Shown here piece by piece: positions 25,125 to 37,000 of a stretch of 64,000 nucleotides of DNA. The notes under the pieces are model-generated. The model was not told the DNA's origin, ran no database searches, and was given only the letters and a program-made list of their open reading frames with translations. Position numbers and translations under genes: made by a program. How positions within the stretch are numbered: the first letter of the stretch is position 1; each line of letters begins with the position of its first letter. This stretch comes from Daphnia carinata. Its lineage: Eukaryota > Arthropoda > Branchiopoda > Diplostraca > Daphniidae. The DNA is taken from NCBI RefSeq assembly GCF_022539665.2, contig NC_081332.1, positions 3,319,884-3,383,883 on the forward strand. The letters are read 5' to 3'.

Positions 25125-28100
25125 TGGTGTGTTTGTCCGTTCTATCTGCCAACTGGTTTCTCTCTTGGCATTCTCCGTGACTTGTAGACTAAACCGTATC
25201 GCTTTACGCGTTGTCATCATCATTATCACAGCTGAAAACTAAAGCGGCACTATAGTCCAACTACTAGCCACATCGGTTATTATTCAACAAAAAAAGATAT
25301 CGTCATAGGAAAGCATCTCTTGTTTCGAAAAAAAAAAAAAAAAAATAACATCCAAGTCGCACGAGCTATTTTGACAACGAGTTTGATGGATAGCAGTACA
25401 GTGGGGAGGGTGCGTAGTTAGCATAATAATGTTGACATTGTTACTATACCAACACACCTTGCAGAAACGGGGCCATGTCAGGAAGGAAACACGACGACAT
25501 GGACAGCTATTAGACCGATACAAAAGAGTGTCTGCAGCATTGAAAAGAAGGGTCCAATGTACACATACAACAAAAAAAAATAGAATAAATATTTTGCCAT
25601 CTATTTTGCTTCTTTCATCACATCCTCCCCAACGGTACAAAAAAAAAGGACCCGTTTTTTTGGTGGGGACAAATGACGACCTACGTATTCTTTAAAAAAA
25701 AAATGTACTATACTGGTGTAACGTTGGAGGCGATGGCATAATCATACGATGACGGAAAAGGCGGATAGGGGATGGATTGTATACGGACAGCTGCAGGACC
25801 TGATGACTCATCTGATGAGACCTCACTCCCTCACAGTAAAAAAAGAAACCCGAGAATCTTATTCGCTTAAAACAGGATCACTAGGTTAACGTTTCTTTCC
25901 CTATATTATTAAGATACGCATTTTGTTTTGTTTGAAGCTGAAAACATTTTTTTTTTCTCCTTTGATTTCAAACTTCGTCAATAAGAAATGCAGAAAAACA
26001 CGTTCTTCGATCGGTGTAACGAGAACGCCCGCACGTTCGAATCCGTTCGTTATAGTTTGTGTGTAACAGGCCTACTGAATCTCAAACATCGGGAGCATCA
26101 TTAAAATCGCACGCCTCAGTTACTTCTTTGCCACACGTTTTTCAGATCCGACGTGACTTTCACGCTTAACAAAGAAACAGATGGATCTATTTCGGGGTCC
26201 GTGGTGTTGGAAACACAACACCCACCAAAAACCAAACACATGTACACATAGAGCGACGGGAAAACTGGAACTGATGGATCGTTGTTAAATCCCGAACGTT
26301 AAAAAAAAAAGACAAGAAAAATGAGAATAATAATAAATAAACTAAATCATTTTATCCTTAAGACTCTACAACACGCTTTATAGTTTTTTTTTTTTTTTTT
26401 TTTTTAAATCAACAATTACGACTGTGGTGTGCTAGTTGTTTACGGGCTCTACAAACAGACAATACCGCCATGGAATAATAAAAAATACAACAAGATGGAT
26501 GGTGCTCGTCACGGAACCTAACGCGCATGTAGAGAAGCTCCGCTGCTTTAGGGGTTACAAAATGAAACCCGTGAAAAACAGAGAAAGCTATTGTGTAAAA
26601 TAAAAAGAATTGGAACAACGTACCAAGTTTTAAAAAAAAAAATGGTTTAGAGATCTTAACAGAAAAGAAAAACGATAATTTCGAGACGTAGGATTGTTGT
26701 TGAGGCACATTGCGATTGTCGTGAACGAAAGAAAAGTATCGCCATCAAAGAGAAAATAATAAAAAAAAAACAAACGGGAAATTGAAGTGGGACGTGAGGT
26801 CCACCATTACCCTCACCGAACGGTCCACTAACATTATCAAACACACAGAGGTAACAGCAGAGCCCCACGATTGGCCTCCGTCATCTCAGCCCCCTAGTAT
26901 AAAAGTAGCCTAATAATAGTCCAACTCCAACTGGACCTTTAGAGTTCCCGACCAGCAAAACAACAAAAAACTTGCCCGTCTTTTTATTTGCCCAATTTAT
27001 TTTGTTTTCTTTCATCTCAACTTAGTGTAATCATAACTAATAATAATAACTATAAGCCGCAAGATGTATGAAAAAATGCTATACAAGATCCTTCCCCTTG
27101 GCCTTAACAAACAAAAAAAAAATGCCATCATCATCCGGAAAAGAATCCACGACTTTTTTTTTTTTTTCTTTTTGCGCTCGCTACATAATTGAGCTCTTCC
27201 CTGCCCCTGAGGACCTCGTTATGGAACTGTGTGACGTTGGCTTGATATCCTCGTGTGCGTTCAAAAGACAAACAGAGAGAGAAAAAGCTGGACTCGAAAG
27301 TTGTGTGCAAACGGGCTGCTGCAGCTGCTGCCTCAGACGTCAAACGGTTTCCCAATTGTTGGCGGCTAAGAGAAAAGCCGATCCATCACGCATTTTCTGC
27401 TAGCGTGTTGGAGGAGGAATGAAAACACCCTCCCTCTCTCACTACCCCTGACAAGAAACAACAAGACAGATACTCTCCAAATCCAATTCAAACAACAGCA
27501 AACAGGAAGAAAAGAGAGGGAACAAAAAAAAAAAGTAATATTGTGTATGCATTACCCGGCAATCATTTGCATCTCATTATTCTCTCTGTAACTCAGGCAA
27601 CCATAAATGGCATTTTTTTTTCTTTTTTTTTTTCGCTTTACAAAACAAAGTCGTCGAAAAAAAAAAGCGGGTAGAGTCACGACGACGATTTTCAGCGTTC
27701 AAATTCTCATGACAGGACCGTTTATAATCAGCTTACGTAAGCCTTGATATTTACAACCGTATTACTCGATGGAAACGACGAGCCATCAGTAAAACGGAAA
27801 CTTGTGCCCGCCAACTAATTAGGACAAACATCGGGCCAACTTGCACGTTTAACAAATTGTCAAATCATTTTCCAAACTTGTTCGCCATCCAGTTTTCCAA
27901 TAACACAATAAACTACCTAAAATGCTCTTTCGCATTTCCGACGAAATTAAACTACAAAAAAAAAAAAAAAGAGAGGCTAATAATGAGGTACAAAAACGAG
28001 TCGTCCTGCAATTCTGCAATGACACACACGTGCATGACTTAAATAGGGGATCGGGAAAGTGATGCTGCTGGATCGAAGAGCGTATGTGCCAGATGGCGAG

Positions 28101-31100
28101 ACGAGATAAATGAGACTCGAGTGGTTAGGGCGTTGACGTTCGAGGACACATATCATTGGCAATGCTGTGTTCACTGACCGTGCGTAGAGAATTCGCTGTT
28201 GAATGAATCTTTCAAGTACCTCACCATAGAGAAAGTGACGCATTAAAGTAACATCAAGGACAGAGTGCAGTCTCTTATGTCTCGCCGTGAAATCGGAATT
28301 CAATTACGTTGCCAACGGCGCGGCAGACTAGGTACAATGCGAAGGGGGGGGGGGGGCGAGGTATTAATGAGAGCCAGGACTGATCAGTTTAACCAAAGCA
28401 CTTTCGTATCACCTACCCTTCCACCTAAATTGCAACATCTACTTTTTTCGCAAACGGGGGAGGGGGGGGGGTGACAAGAAAACGATTTTAAAATGTGTAA
28501 TAAGATTTTGTGTACGCGTGTGCCAATCGATGCTATTTTTGCCTTCTTTGTCTGTTCTTATCAACGTCTTGGAAAATTTAGCGCAATCATGGACATCATT
28601 GTTCTGCGATTGGCTTGGCTAATTGTTCGTTTTTTTTTGTGAAATCTTTTTAAAAAGGAAATGCGACAGGCCTTTCGACAGACTGTTACGAGGAGAAAGG
28701 CAATAATAAAAGAATCTTTTTCGAGTTCAAACGTTATGAAAGGCATTCCATTCGATAAAAAAAAAAAAGAAAAGAAGAACACGATAAGAGACAATAATAT
28801 TGCCAGAGTTCAAATTGTTGCACTGTCATCATCATCATCGTAAAGTTCTTTGTATCAAAGAGCGAGATGAAGAAACAGTCCTTTTTGGAATCATCTCCTC
28901 GTCGGCCATTTTACCCTTTTTTTTTCTTAGGGGTCGTGTTAAAAATAACATCAATAAATAAAAGCGAGATAAAGTGTGTGGTATTATTAGGCGATTCGAT
29001 TCGCTAGCCGACCTAACAAAACGACCGAAATCAACCGTGAAATCAAAGAAATCATTGTTCTCTAATAGCTCGTATAACCCCTTTCCTTTCGAACGAAAGG
29101 ACTTAAGAAAAAAAAAAAAAAAAAAAAGTTTTTACTTCATTATGAATGTTCAAAGAATAGCCGCAGGGAAGGTGAGTTGTAATGCGTACCAATAAAGTCT
29201 CGGTGCAAGAGTGAAAATTCATGTGGAGCGCGCCATCCGGCCTCTTTTTTCGAGGACGGGATTTCCGTTTTTGGGTGGTGGACCCAATCAAAATTATGGC
29301 CACCTTTTTTTTTTTTTTTTTAACAGCCATCCCAAGAAAACGTACTCCAATTTATCCCTAGATCTCAATGTCCCTTTTGACGGCGACCATATTAAAAATC
29401 AATTCCCATTGCGTCTGGAGACCATACGGTGCAGTAATAATGCAATCAAAAATGTACTACCGTTGCCTCCCAATACAAAAAAAAAAAAAAAAAAAAGAGA
29501 GAGGGGAAGGAAAAAAAATGAAAAGCTTTTCGATGTGTGGTACACCCACTGACGTCATAGCACACCAAGGAAAGTGGAGTCATAGAGTTTGCGAGTAATG
29601 ATTGCGATACGGCTAAAAACAGACTGCATTTCTATTTTTAAAAAAGCTCTCCGCTATGTCTGCTTGGGTAAAAGCATTTAAAACAAGGAGCTTTCATAAT
29701 TTTCAAGGGAAAAAAAAAAATCATTTTCGAATTCGACCGAATGGATTCTAAGCTGGATCGTTCTGTAGGCGTACACTGCGAGAGCAGCACCTTTGATGTT
29801 GCGCTTCTTTGTTTAGCGAGGGAGGGGGCGTACACAGTCAAAAGTAAAACGGTAGTCTATGATGATGAAAAAAAAGAAGCACTCGACACACCTAATCCGA
29901 TTAACTATTCCATCACTTGGGGAAAAAAAGAACGAAAGGCAGCCCCAAGAAAGAGAAAAAAGAGGCAGAACAACATTTTGTTGCGAAAATGTTAGTATTC
30001 ACAAAAGATAGGTATACGAAAATCCAATTAGAAAAAAAAGCTCCGTTCCTAACCCCCAGAAGGAAAAAAAAAATCAATTTCGATCAGTGTTGGGTTTTCA
30101 CACGCGCAACAGTTAACCCCGGTGCATATATCACGTTAAAAAAAATAAACAAGGGGAAACGCCTGGGGGCCACCTGTCTAATCAAATAGGAAGGTTTGCC
30201 CGTAAGCGATCGATGACGGGACCCTGACGGACGCCGTCGTCACCGACATCTTCTTTCCCTCCTTTTTATTTTTGGTCGTAATGGAAAGAAAAGACGGTCT
30301 AAAACTTTTGAAACTGAAGTGGCGGTATACCGTGCGTGAGTGTCAATCGCATTTTGCCTTTTTTTTTCCAAAATGGAATAAGCAAAAGAGAAAAGTCGTG
30401 TGGTGAACATTGGCGCTATATACCTTTCGTACGGCATTTAAAAACGAATGGCAGATCGATGGTCCCCACGCAAACAAGACTCGCACGCACATAAAACGGA
30501 ACGAGAAATGTGTTTTTTTTTTTATAGAGAAAACAAGCCACGCCCCAAATTGCAGGCCACCCTTTATCAATCGATAGGTTTGTAGCAAGGTCATTGTGTG
30601 ACTTGATTGAATCAATCAAGCAGACATGAACAACAACAAGAAAAGATTGATTTAAAAAAAAAAAATAGACGGATGGTAGCCGTACTTCCCGTGTAGCTGC
30701 TCCGGGGGGCTGTATGGATTGGCCGTCGGGGCGGGATTTTGGCACCGACGTCGGTCGATATTGTTGAGAAAGAGGGGAAAAAAAAGAAAAGAATTTCCCT
30801 TTTTTCTTTTCGGGAGCAGCCGCCGGACAAACCCATAATTCTTCGTTTATAGTTGGGTAGATAGCTGCTACCAGCCAAGCCATATATTGACACTGAATGT
30901 CCACTGTATACGGTTATTTTCTTTAATGGCTAATGCAATGCCCTATCATTTATAATTCTTCATCAAATTTTATTCTACATTGCGAAAGCGAACACAATTG
31001 ACCTTTCTCGCGCATCGCAATGCCCTTTCCCTCCAGCTGTAGCGCAATTCATTTCCCAAGCATTACAGTTTAATTACCCAAAATACTAAAGACACTCGCC

Positions 31101-34000
31101 AAACACTCAAAGGGGGGAAGTGGAACCCAGAAAACTTTGTGATCCGAACGCAGCTCTCCGTTCGGGTATGAAGATGAGTACTATTAGCGCGCAAGGAGAG
31201 CGAGGAAGGGGCAACGTATAATATTGTGTAGCAAGTATTAAACTAGGAACAATACGAAACAGCATAGGAAGGGTGGATGAAAAACCATTGGGCACATATG
31301 ATGATGCATAGGGATTAGTTCGAGCTCATATAAAAATAATCATAATCATAAAAAAGCATCCGCCATTTTCGTTTGTTGCAAGACAAAACCGGACACGGAC
31401 TCGTTGGCCCGCTACACGAAAGTTTACCCCCCTCCACACTAAAAACCCATTGGCTATTGCGCTGAGAACAAAAGAGGATCAACAGAAAGAGAGAAATAAC
31501 CTCACCCTCTTCCCTCAATAACAAGAGAAAGAATCTTGCTTCCCCTTTACCCCGACCTCCATTACACACAATGTAGTACACTACTTACACATTGTGCTGC
31601 GTATAGCCGTGAAGCCCCTCTGGACTGATATTAGGACAGAGAACAACGAAAATAAAAGGACCGAATAATAAAAAAAAAAAAAAAAAAAAAGAGAAAAACG
31701 TTAATAACAAGAAGATGAAACAAGAAGACGCCGGTCAAAGTAGTCGTATATCTTTTGTGAAATTGGCCTTGATGATCACGCAGACGTAAAACAAAAAAAA
31801 AAAAAAAAATGTTGGCTGGACGAGAAAACTGGGCGCGCGCAATACAATCGCCCGAGTGGATGTTGATGATGATGAGCCGACTCCCGCCGCCCACCCCACC
31901 CTTTTTTTTTTCTTTCCTTCCCTCATCATCAAAGTCAGTTAAAGAGGGGTCGCGATCTTGATGGATAAGCGGCCAAAAAAAGAGTTTGCTACCACGCTAT
32001 GTACATACACCGCTTCTTCTATACATGTCTACATACTTTACTTATCACGGGCTATTGTGCTCTGCCTTTCTCAAGAGAATGTATAATATAAACCGGGAAA
32101 TAAAAAATAAAAAAAAAGGAGATGCATATCAAACAAATGCTGACGCTGGAAGCTTTTTGGAGAGGGCAAAACTCTCGACAACAAGATCTCTTTCCTATCT
32201 CATTTCTTCGTCTTACTTGTTATGGTCGATGTTGCCAGTTTCGAAGAAGGACCGCTACTGAGAATCCATCTGAAAACCAGCCAGCCATTCCGACCATCGG
32301 ATGCGGGAAAAATTTTCTTTATCTTCCATACCACAGAATAAGGAAGGGGGGACTAAAAAAAAAATGGTGAGCGGGTATTTTAGCCAAACGATTATTGAGC
32401 TTAAAAAACAGGGAGGAAGGGGAGAGAGGCGATCATTATGCATATCCGCACGTCCATCGTCGGATTTCAAGAACAATGAACGACGCAAAAAAAAAAAAAA
32501 AAAAAGACATTGGTGAAGACGTCGGTGATGACTTGGTTGTTGAAAATCGGGGGTGCCAGAGTCACAGCACGCACGAGGGGGGGGGGGGGAGTCGGTGGTA
32601 ATGGAGGGGAGGGGTACAGACGACGCTAATTGACACGAGCGCGCTCTTTTCGCCTCGTGCATTCCTTCACGACACGCAGTAAAGACAGTAGCGCCCCAAC
32701 GGAGGATTTAAAAATTATGTACTTTTTTTTTCTTTCTTTCATTACTGTCCATCACTTTTTTTTTCTCTACCCCCCGTTTCCCTTTTGGCTTCTTTCTCCA
32801 GTCATCTTTTTGTTTTTCTCAAGGGCTCGTGTTGTACGAACGTCCCTTAATACCCCCCCTTCAAACCCCACCCCTTTAGTTTGTTTCATTTTCTTGCAGA
32901 CAGAAAGGCGGATCCCGTCGACTATGTGGACAATCCCCTTGATGTTTCGATACACAATGAAACAAATGAATAGCGTCCTCAATTGGCAACAAAAAAAAAA
33001 AAAAAAATACCCCCAGTGACGTCAGGCCGTGAATAATCGATTGCGAGAGACCTTAGCCCGGTTGACTTGCGTGTGTCTTATTTTGAAAGAAAAAAAAAAA
33101 GACAAGAAAATCAAATAGGAATACACCCCCAAGTCTTTGTCGTTTTGATATGTCGATTTACAAAGAAAGAAAAAAAAACGATGGCAAAACTGCAGAGACA
33201 TTGCGGGACAAAGCAGCGCACAGGGAACGATTAGAATGAGACACGGACGGCAAAAGAGAATGTCCTCGTATTGGAACATCCCGATGGGGTCTTCCTCTGT
33301 ATACACAACACTCTTTTTTCTTCTTTAACCCTCCCTTGTACTAGAGCCAAAGAAAGAGAAAAAGAAATGGATTCCTGCATCAGAAAAAACTCGTGTTTAT
33401 CACGCGTGAACACCATCTACACTGTATTCTGTTCGAGAGTCTAAAGACGGTCTACTGATCTCGGTTCTCTTTCTTTTTCGCATGTCCTATCAGTGGCACA
33501 ACAAAAGGGTCGAATGTTCGTGTCAAAGTCCCGAAAAAGAAGAAAACATATCCGTTTTATGCAATTCCCCAAGCTTCTACTTTCGTTTCTGACGCTGATC
33601 CTGGAGGATCGATGGGCCTTGCACAGACTGATATTCTTTTTTTTAAAAGGCTAAGCCCTCAATTTTCATGTGGTGAAGAGACACAGCAAAGCCAAAACAA
33701 CATTCGGATAACATCGGCGAAGGGAAAAAGTTCAACCTCAATTCCATTTTTAAATTATGTGTGTCTATAAAAGTTTTCTGGGCGGGGAAAAAAAAAAACC
33801 TTTAAAAAACATAAATCAAACTAATTATGATTTATGATTTTTCTTTTCTTGGTGGCGTTTGCGATGAGGCGCTAAAAAGAAAAGGGATTTGGCTTTCTGA
33901 CAAAGATTTTTTCTCAAAAAATAAAAAAAAAAATCCTCCCATGCGAGATTGTCCGTCTATTTGGACTGGAAAAAGTCTACGTAAACACAAAAAACGAAAG
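24330..34000. other. Non-coding DNA upstream of the gene's first visible exon
   Basis: This is either 5' flank or a 5' intron of the minus-strand gene. It holds the A36 run at 25085-25120, a TATA-like box at 26898 with a small ORF downstream (27068-27403), a repeat-poor island at 28040-28330, and a perfect CRE-type octamer TGACGTCA at 29550-29557. A second copy of the octamer is at 33017-33024. A frame of 162 codons at 30416-30904 (minus) starts with GTG rather than ATG and shows no splice signals or family resemblance. I see no supported exon. Confidence 0.45.
25085..25120. repeat. A36 homopolymer
   Basis: Thirty-six A bases, the longest A run in the window. No retroelement coding sequence or target-site duplication is evident around it. 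Confidence 0.95.
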
Positions 34001-37000
34001 AGATAAGAGAAAAAAAAAAAAACTTTTTTCCTCCGGATTTTTTATTTGTTCATGAAATCCGACACGCAAGGGAAAGAAAAAAAAAGGCGCACAGGTTAGT
34101 CCGGTTGTATCCATTTGCCACCGACATCATCAAACCGAGATAGCTGTTGTACAAGCGAGAGAGGGGGGAAAACGCTGGTAGTTCGCAGTACTTGTTTAAA
34201 GGAAGCACTTGAAGCAATTCACTATTGCCAAAAGGAGTTGAGGGGGGGGAAAAAATGGACCTTCTTTATATTAAAAAAAAAAAGAAGCGAAAACGAGAAA
34301 AAAAAATAGCTGTGTTCTTTTTCTCTTTCTTAGTCGCCTCCAGTACTGGCTGTTGTTTGGGCCGCGCGCCAGGGGTTGACGTGCTTCACGATAATTACGG
34401 ACGAGTGTGTTTGGTCTGATCTTATAGTATGTGCGTGTCTTTGCCGGGCGTTCTTTTCCACCATCAGTGAAATTATTTTTTTAAGAAAAAAAAAAAGTGG
34501 CAAGTTTGGAGACAACAACAAGCGAAAAAAAAAAAATGAGGCAAAATGAATTGAGAAGAGCCACTGGTTGATAAAAGGCGGTGGTCGCAGTGGCTTTTCT
34601 ATAGCAGGCAGGTAGTCTACACTTGATTTCCATCTATAATTCTCCATCCCCAAAGGGTCCAAGGTTCTTGGACAACTGCAGCCCTTGAAACAACTTTTTA
34701 CGAACGTGCATTTTCTTCTTTACACATTTAATGATTTCCAAAACAACCTCAAGAACCTCCTTCCAGACAAAAAAAAAAAAAACAGGTGAGAATAAGCCAA
34801 TGAAACCGTTCCTCGACTTTCAAAAAGAGACCGTTGTTTAAAAAGAAAATGAGATTGTAAAAGCATCAACGAGAAAAAAAGCTGTTTAGTGTGGGGCCTC
34901 GATTTCACCAAGATTGTATCAGTTTACGTACAGCAAATGAAACACGACTAATGGATCTGATTTCGTGTCGCCCCCGGAAGACAACCGCAAATGTAGCGAA
35001 TCAAGCTTTCAAAATAACGAGTCTTTTTTTTTTTTAAATATAAAACCGGATGCTGCGTACGTAATGTCAAGCAACGGGATTCGTGTTCTTACGTGTTATT
35101 GATTTCTTCCCGCTACGCGAATGGAACCCCCCATCCTCACGACCGATTGTTGCTTCCCTCTCAGGATATATACATAACACAGCGGTAAGGTACACGAGTC
35201 AAATTTTACGGCGATGTTTTTACACGAAAAAAAAATAGAAAGAGTCTCGACGTCAAAGTGAAAAATGATGGTGTATACAATGTGTAGGATAAGAGCTATA
35301 AAGCAAAAACTGATTTCATCCAGTCAATCAACTTCATTTTTAGCTTTAGCTGTCCAATCCTACCGTCCGTGGCGGAGAGAGCCCTTTTGAGGAGGTCCAA
35401 AAAGAAGATTAAAAGACAATAGAGCTCTTGATTAAGATGGAGGGCTTCTTAAGTATATAGACGCCATCTCCATACATGTGGTCCGTCTCTCTCTTTTTGG
35501 TTATATTACTCAACGCTATCCATCCACCGGAAAGAATGAGTGGAAACGGTGGGGGAAAAAGAACCAAAATGAAGTGGAGGGAGAGAATGTATCTGAAGGG
35601 AAATGTATATACACTATTTCTAAAAAAAACTCGTTTTGAAAAAAAAAAAAAAAAAAAGGGATACAATTCAACGCGATGAATTACGTCCGTGCAGACACCC
35701 CAAAAAAGGGAAACCGCAAGGCCAAGCTCGTTATTAACAAAATAGACACCAAACCGCCCGTGTCCGGTAGGAGATGACCACCACACCTTCCATACTCGAC
35801 AAAACACTGTGTAATTTACCTAAAACCACTTGTCGAAAAGACCGACTCAAAAACCGCAAAACCACATTTTCAAAAAAAAAAAAAAAAATTCAAGGTGATT
35901 TTTTGTGTAGAGCAAAATCAATTGCCCAATATAAAAATAAATATGCGGCGTACGATCCGGTTTCAAAAAAAAAAAAAAAATGGAGACATTTTCTGCAGCA
36001 AAAATCAGGACAAAAAAAAAAGAATATCATATCCCTGGGAGATTCCAGTTGCGACGTCATCGTAAACTTTGGAAGCAAAGCTTCCTGGTGAGGAGGGGTT
36101 TATGTAGAGGCAAAGGATTTCTGATCCCTCTTTCACTAGCAACTTTTTCATTCTGGATTTATACCCTACCTACTTAATAATCGAAAAAAACAGACGACCT
36201 TTTCGGCATTATAGACGCACAAGAAAAAAAAATGTACAGCGTTACCATGGCAACTGCTCAGATTAAAATCCATTATCATACATTTTTTTCTTGGCCTGAT
36301 CCGTGAATCAAAAGTTCCAGCACACGACGCGTGTGTGCATTTCCCCAGACGAATCGAACAAGAGATGGAGCCAAAAAGATATGGGTCCATTGTGATTCTA
36401 CTTCGATGTACAGCCCGCGATTGAAACTGACCCGATGTGCGGCACAAGTCCTCAAAAAGAAAAAAAAATAAGAATCTGATCCAGTCGATCACACACAGTT
36501 GGCAAATAAGCGCAGTAGGGATCGGCATTTTAAAGAAACTAGGTGGGCCATTGAAATACGACGCGGTTACCACTTCTTTTATGTTTACCTTCAATATATT
36601 TTAGATTCTTACTTTTTTTCTTTTTGTGATCAATATTTCAGTCTCCCCCCCCCCCCCGTTTTTTAGCCTCCGACAACAAAAAAAAAATAAATCCTTTGGT
36701 TGAAAAAAAAAAAAGCTTTGAAGGGATCGGATCAAGTGAAGCGTGTATGTCGTGTGTATACTAGAATATATATATTATAGTATGTACCGCCAAACCTCAT
36801 AGTCCGCTCTCTATTTACTTCTTACTGGAGAAAAAAAAAACCAACCGCCATTTCAACATCAGAGCAGCGTCTTATCTGCGCTTCGGTGCATCACCTTTTT
36901 TTTTCTCCCCCATCGAGAAAAAAAAAAAATGAAACACGTACACTACAGCAACACCCAATCATCAAATAGCCTGAATATTCATTACGATCCGGATCGAATG

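Noticed and set aside
26030-26050. tRNA B-box-like GTTCGAATCC
   Set aside because: No A box or cloverleaf is found at a suitable distance.
30416-30904. 162-codon minus frame
   Set aside because: It begins with GTG, has no splice signals, and a second frame overlaps it. No family resemblance was seen.
36166-36594. 142-codon minus frame with little low complexity
   Set aside because: There is no start context, splice site or domain to support it. The length is compatible with chance.
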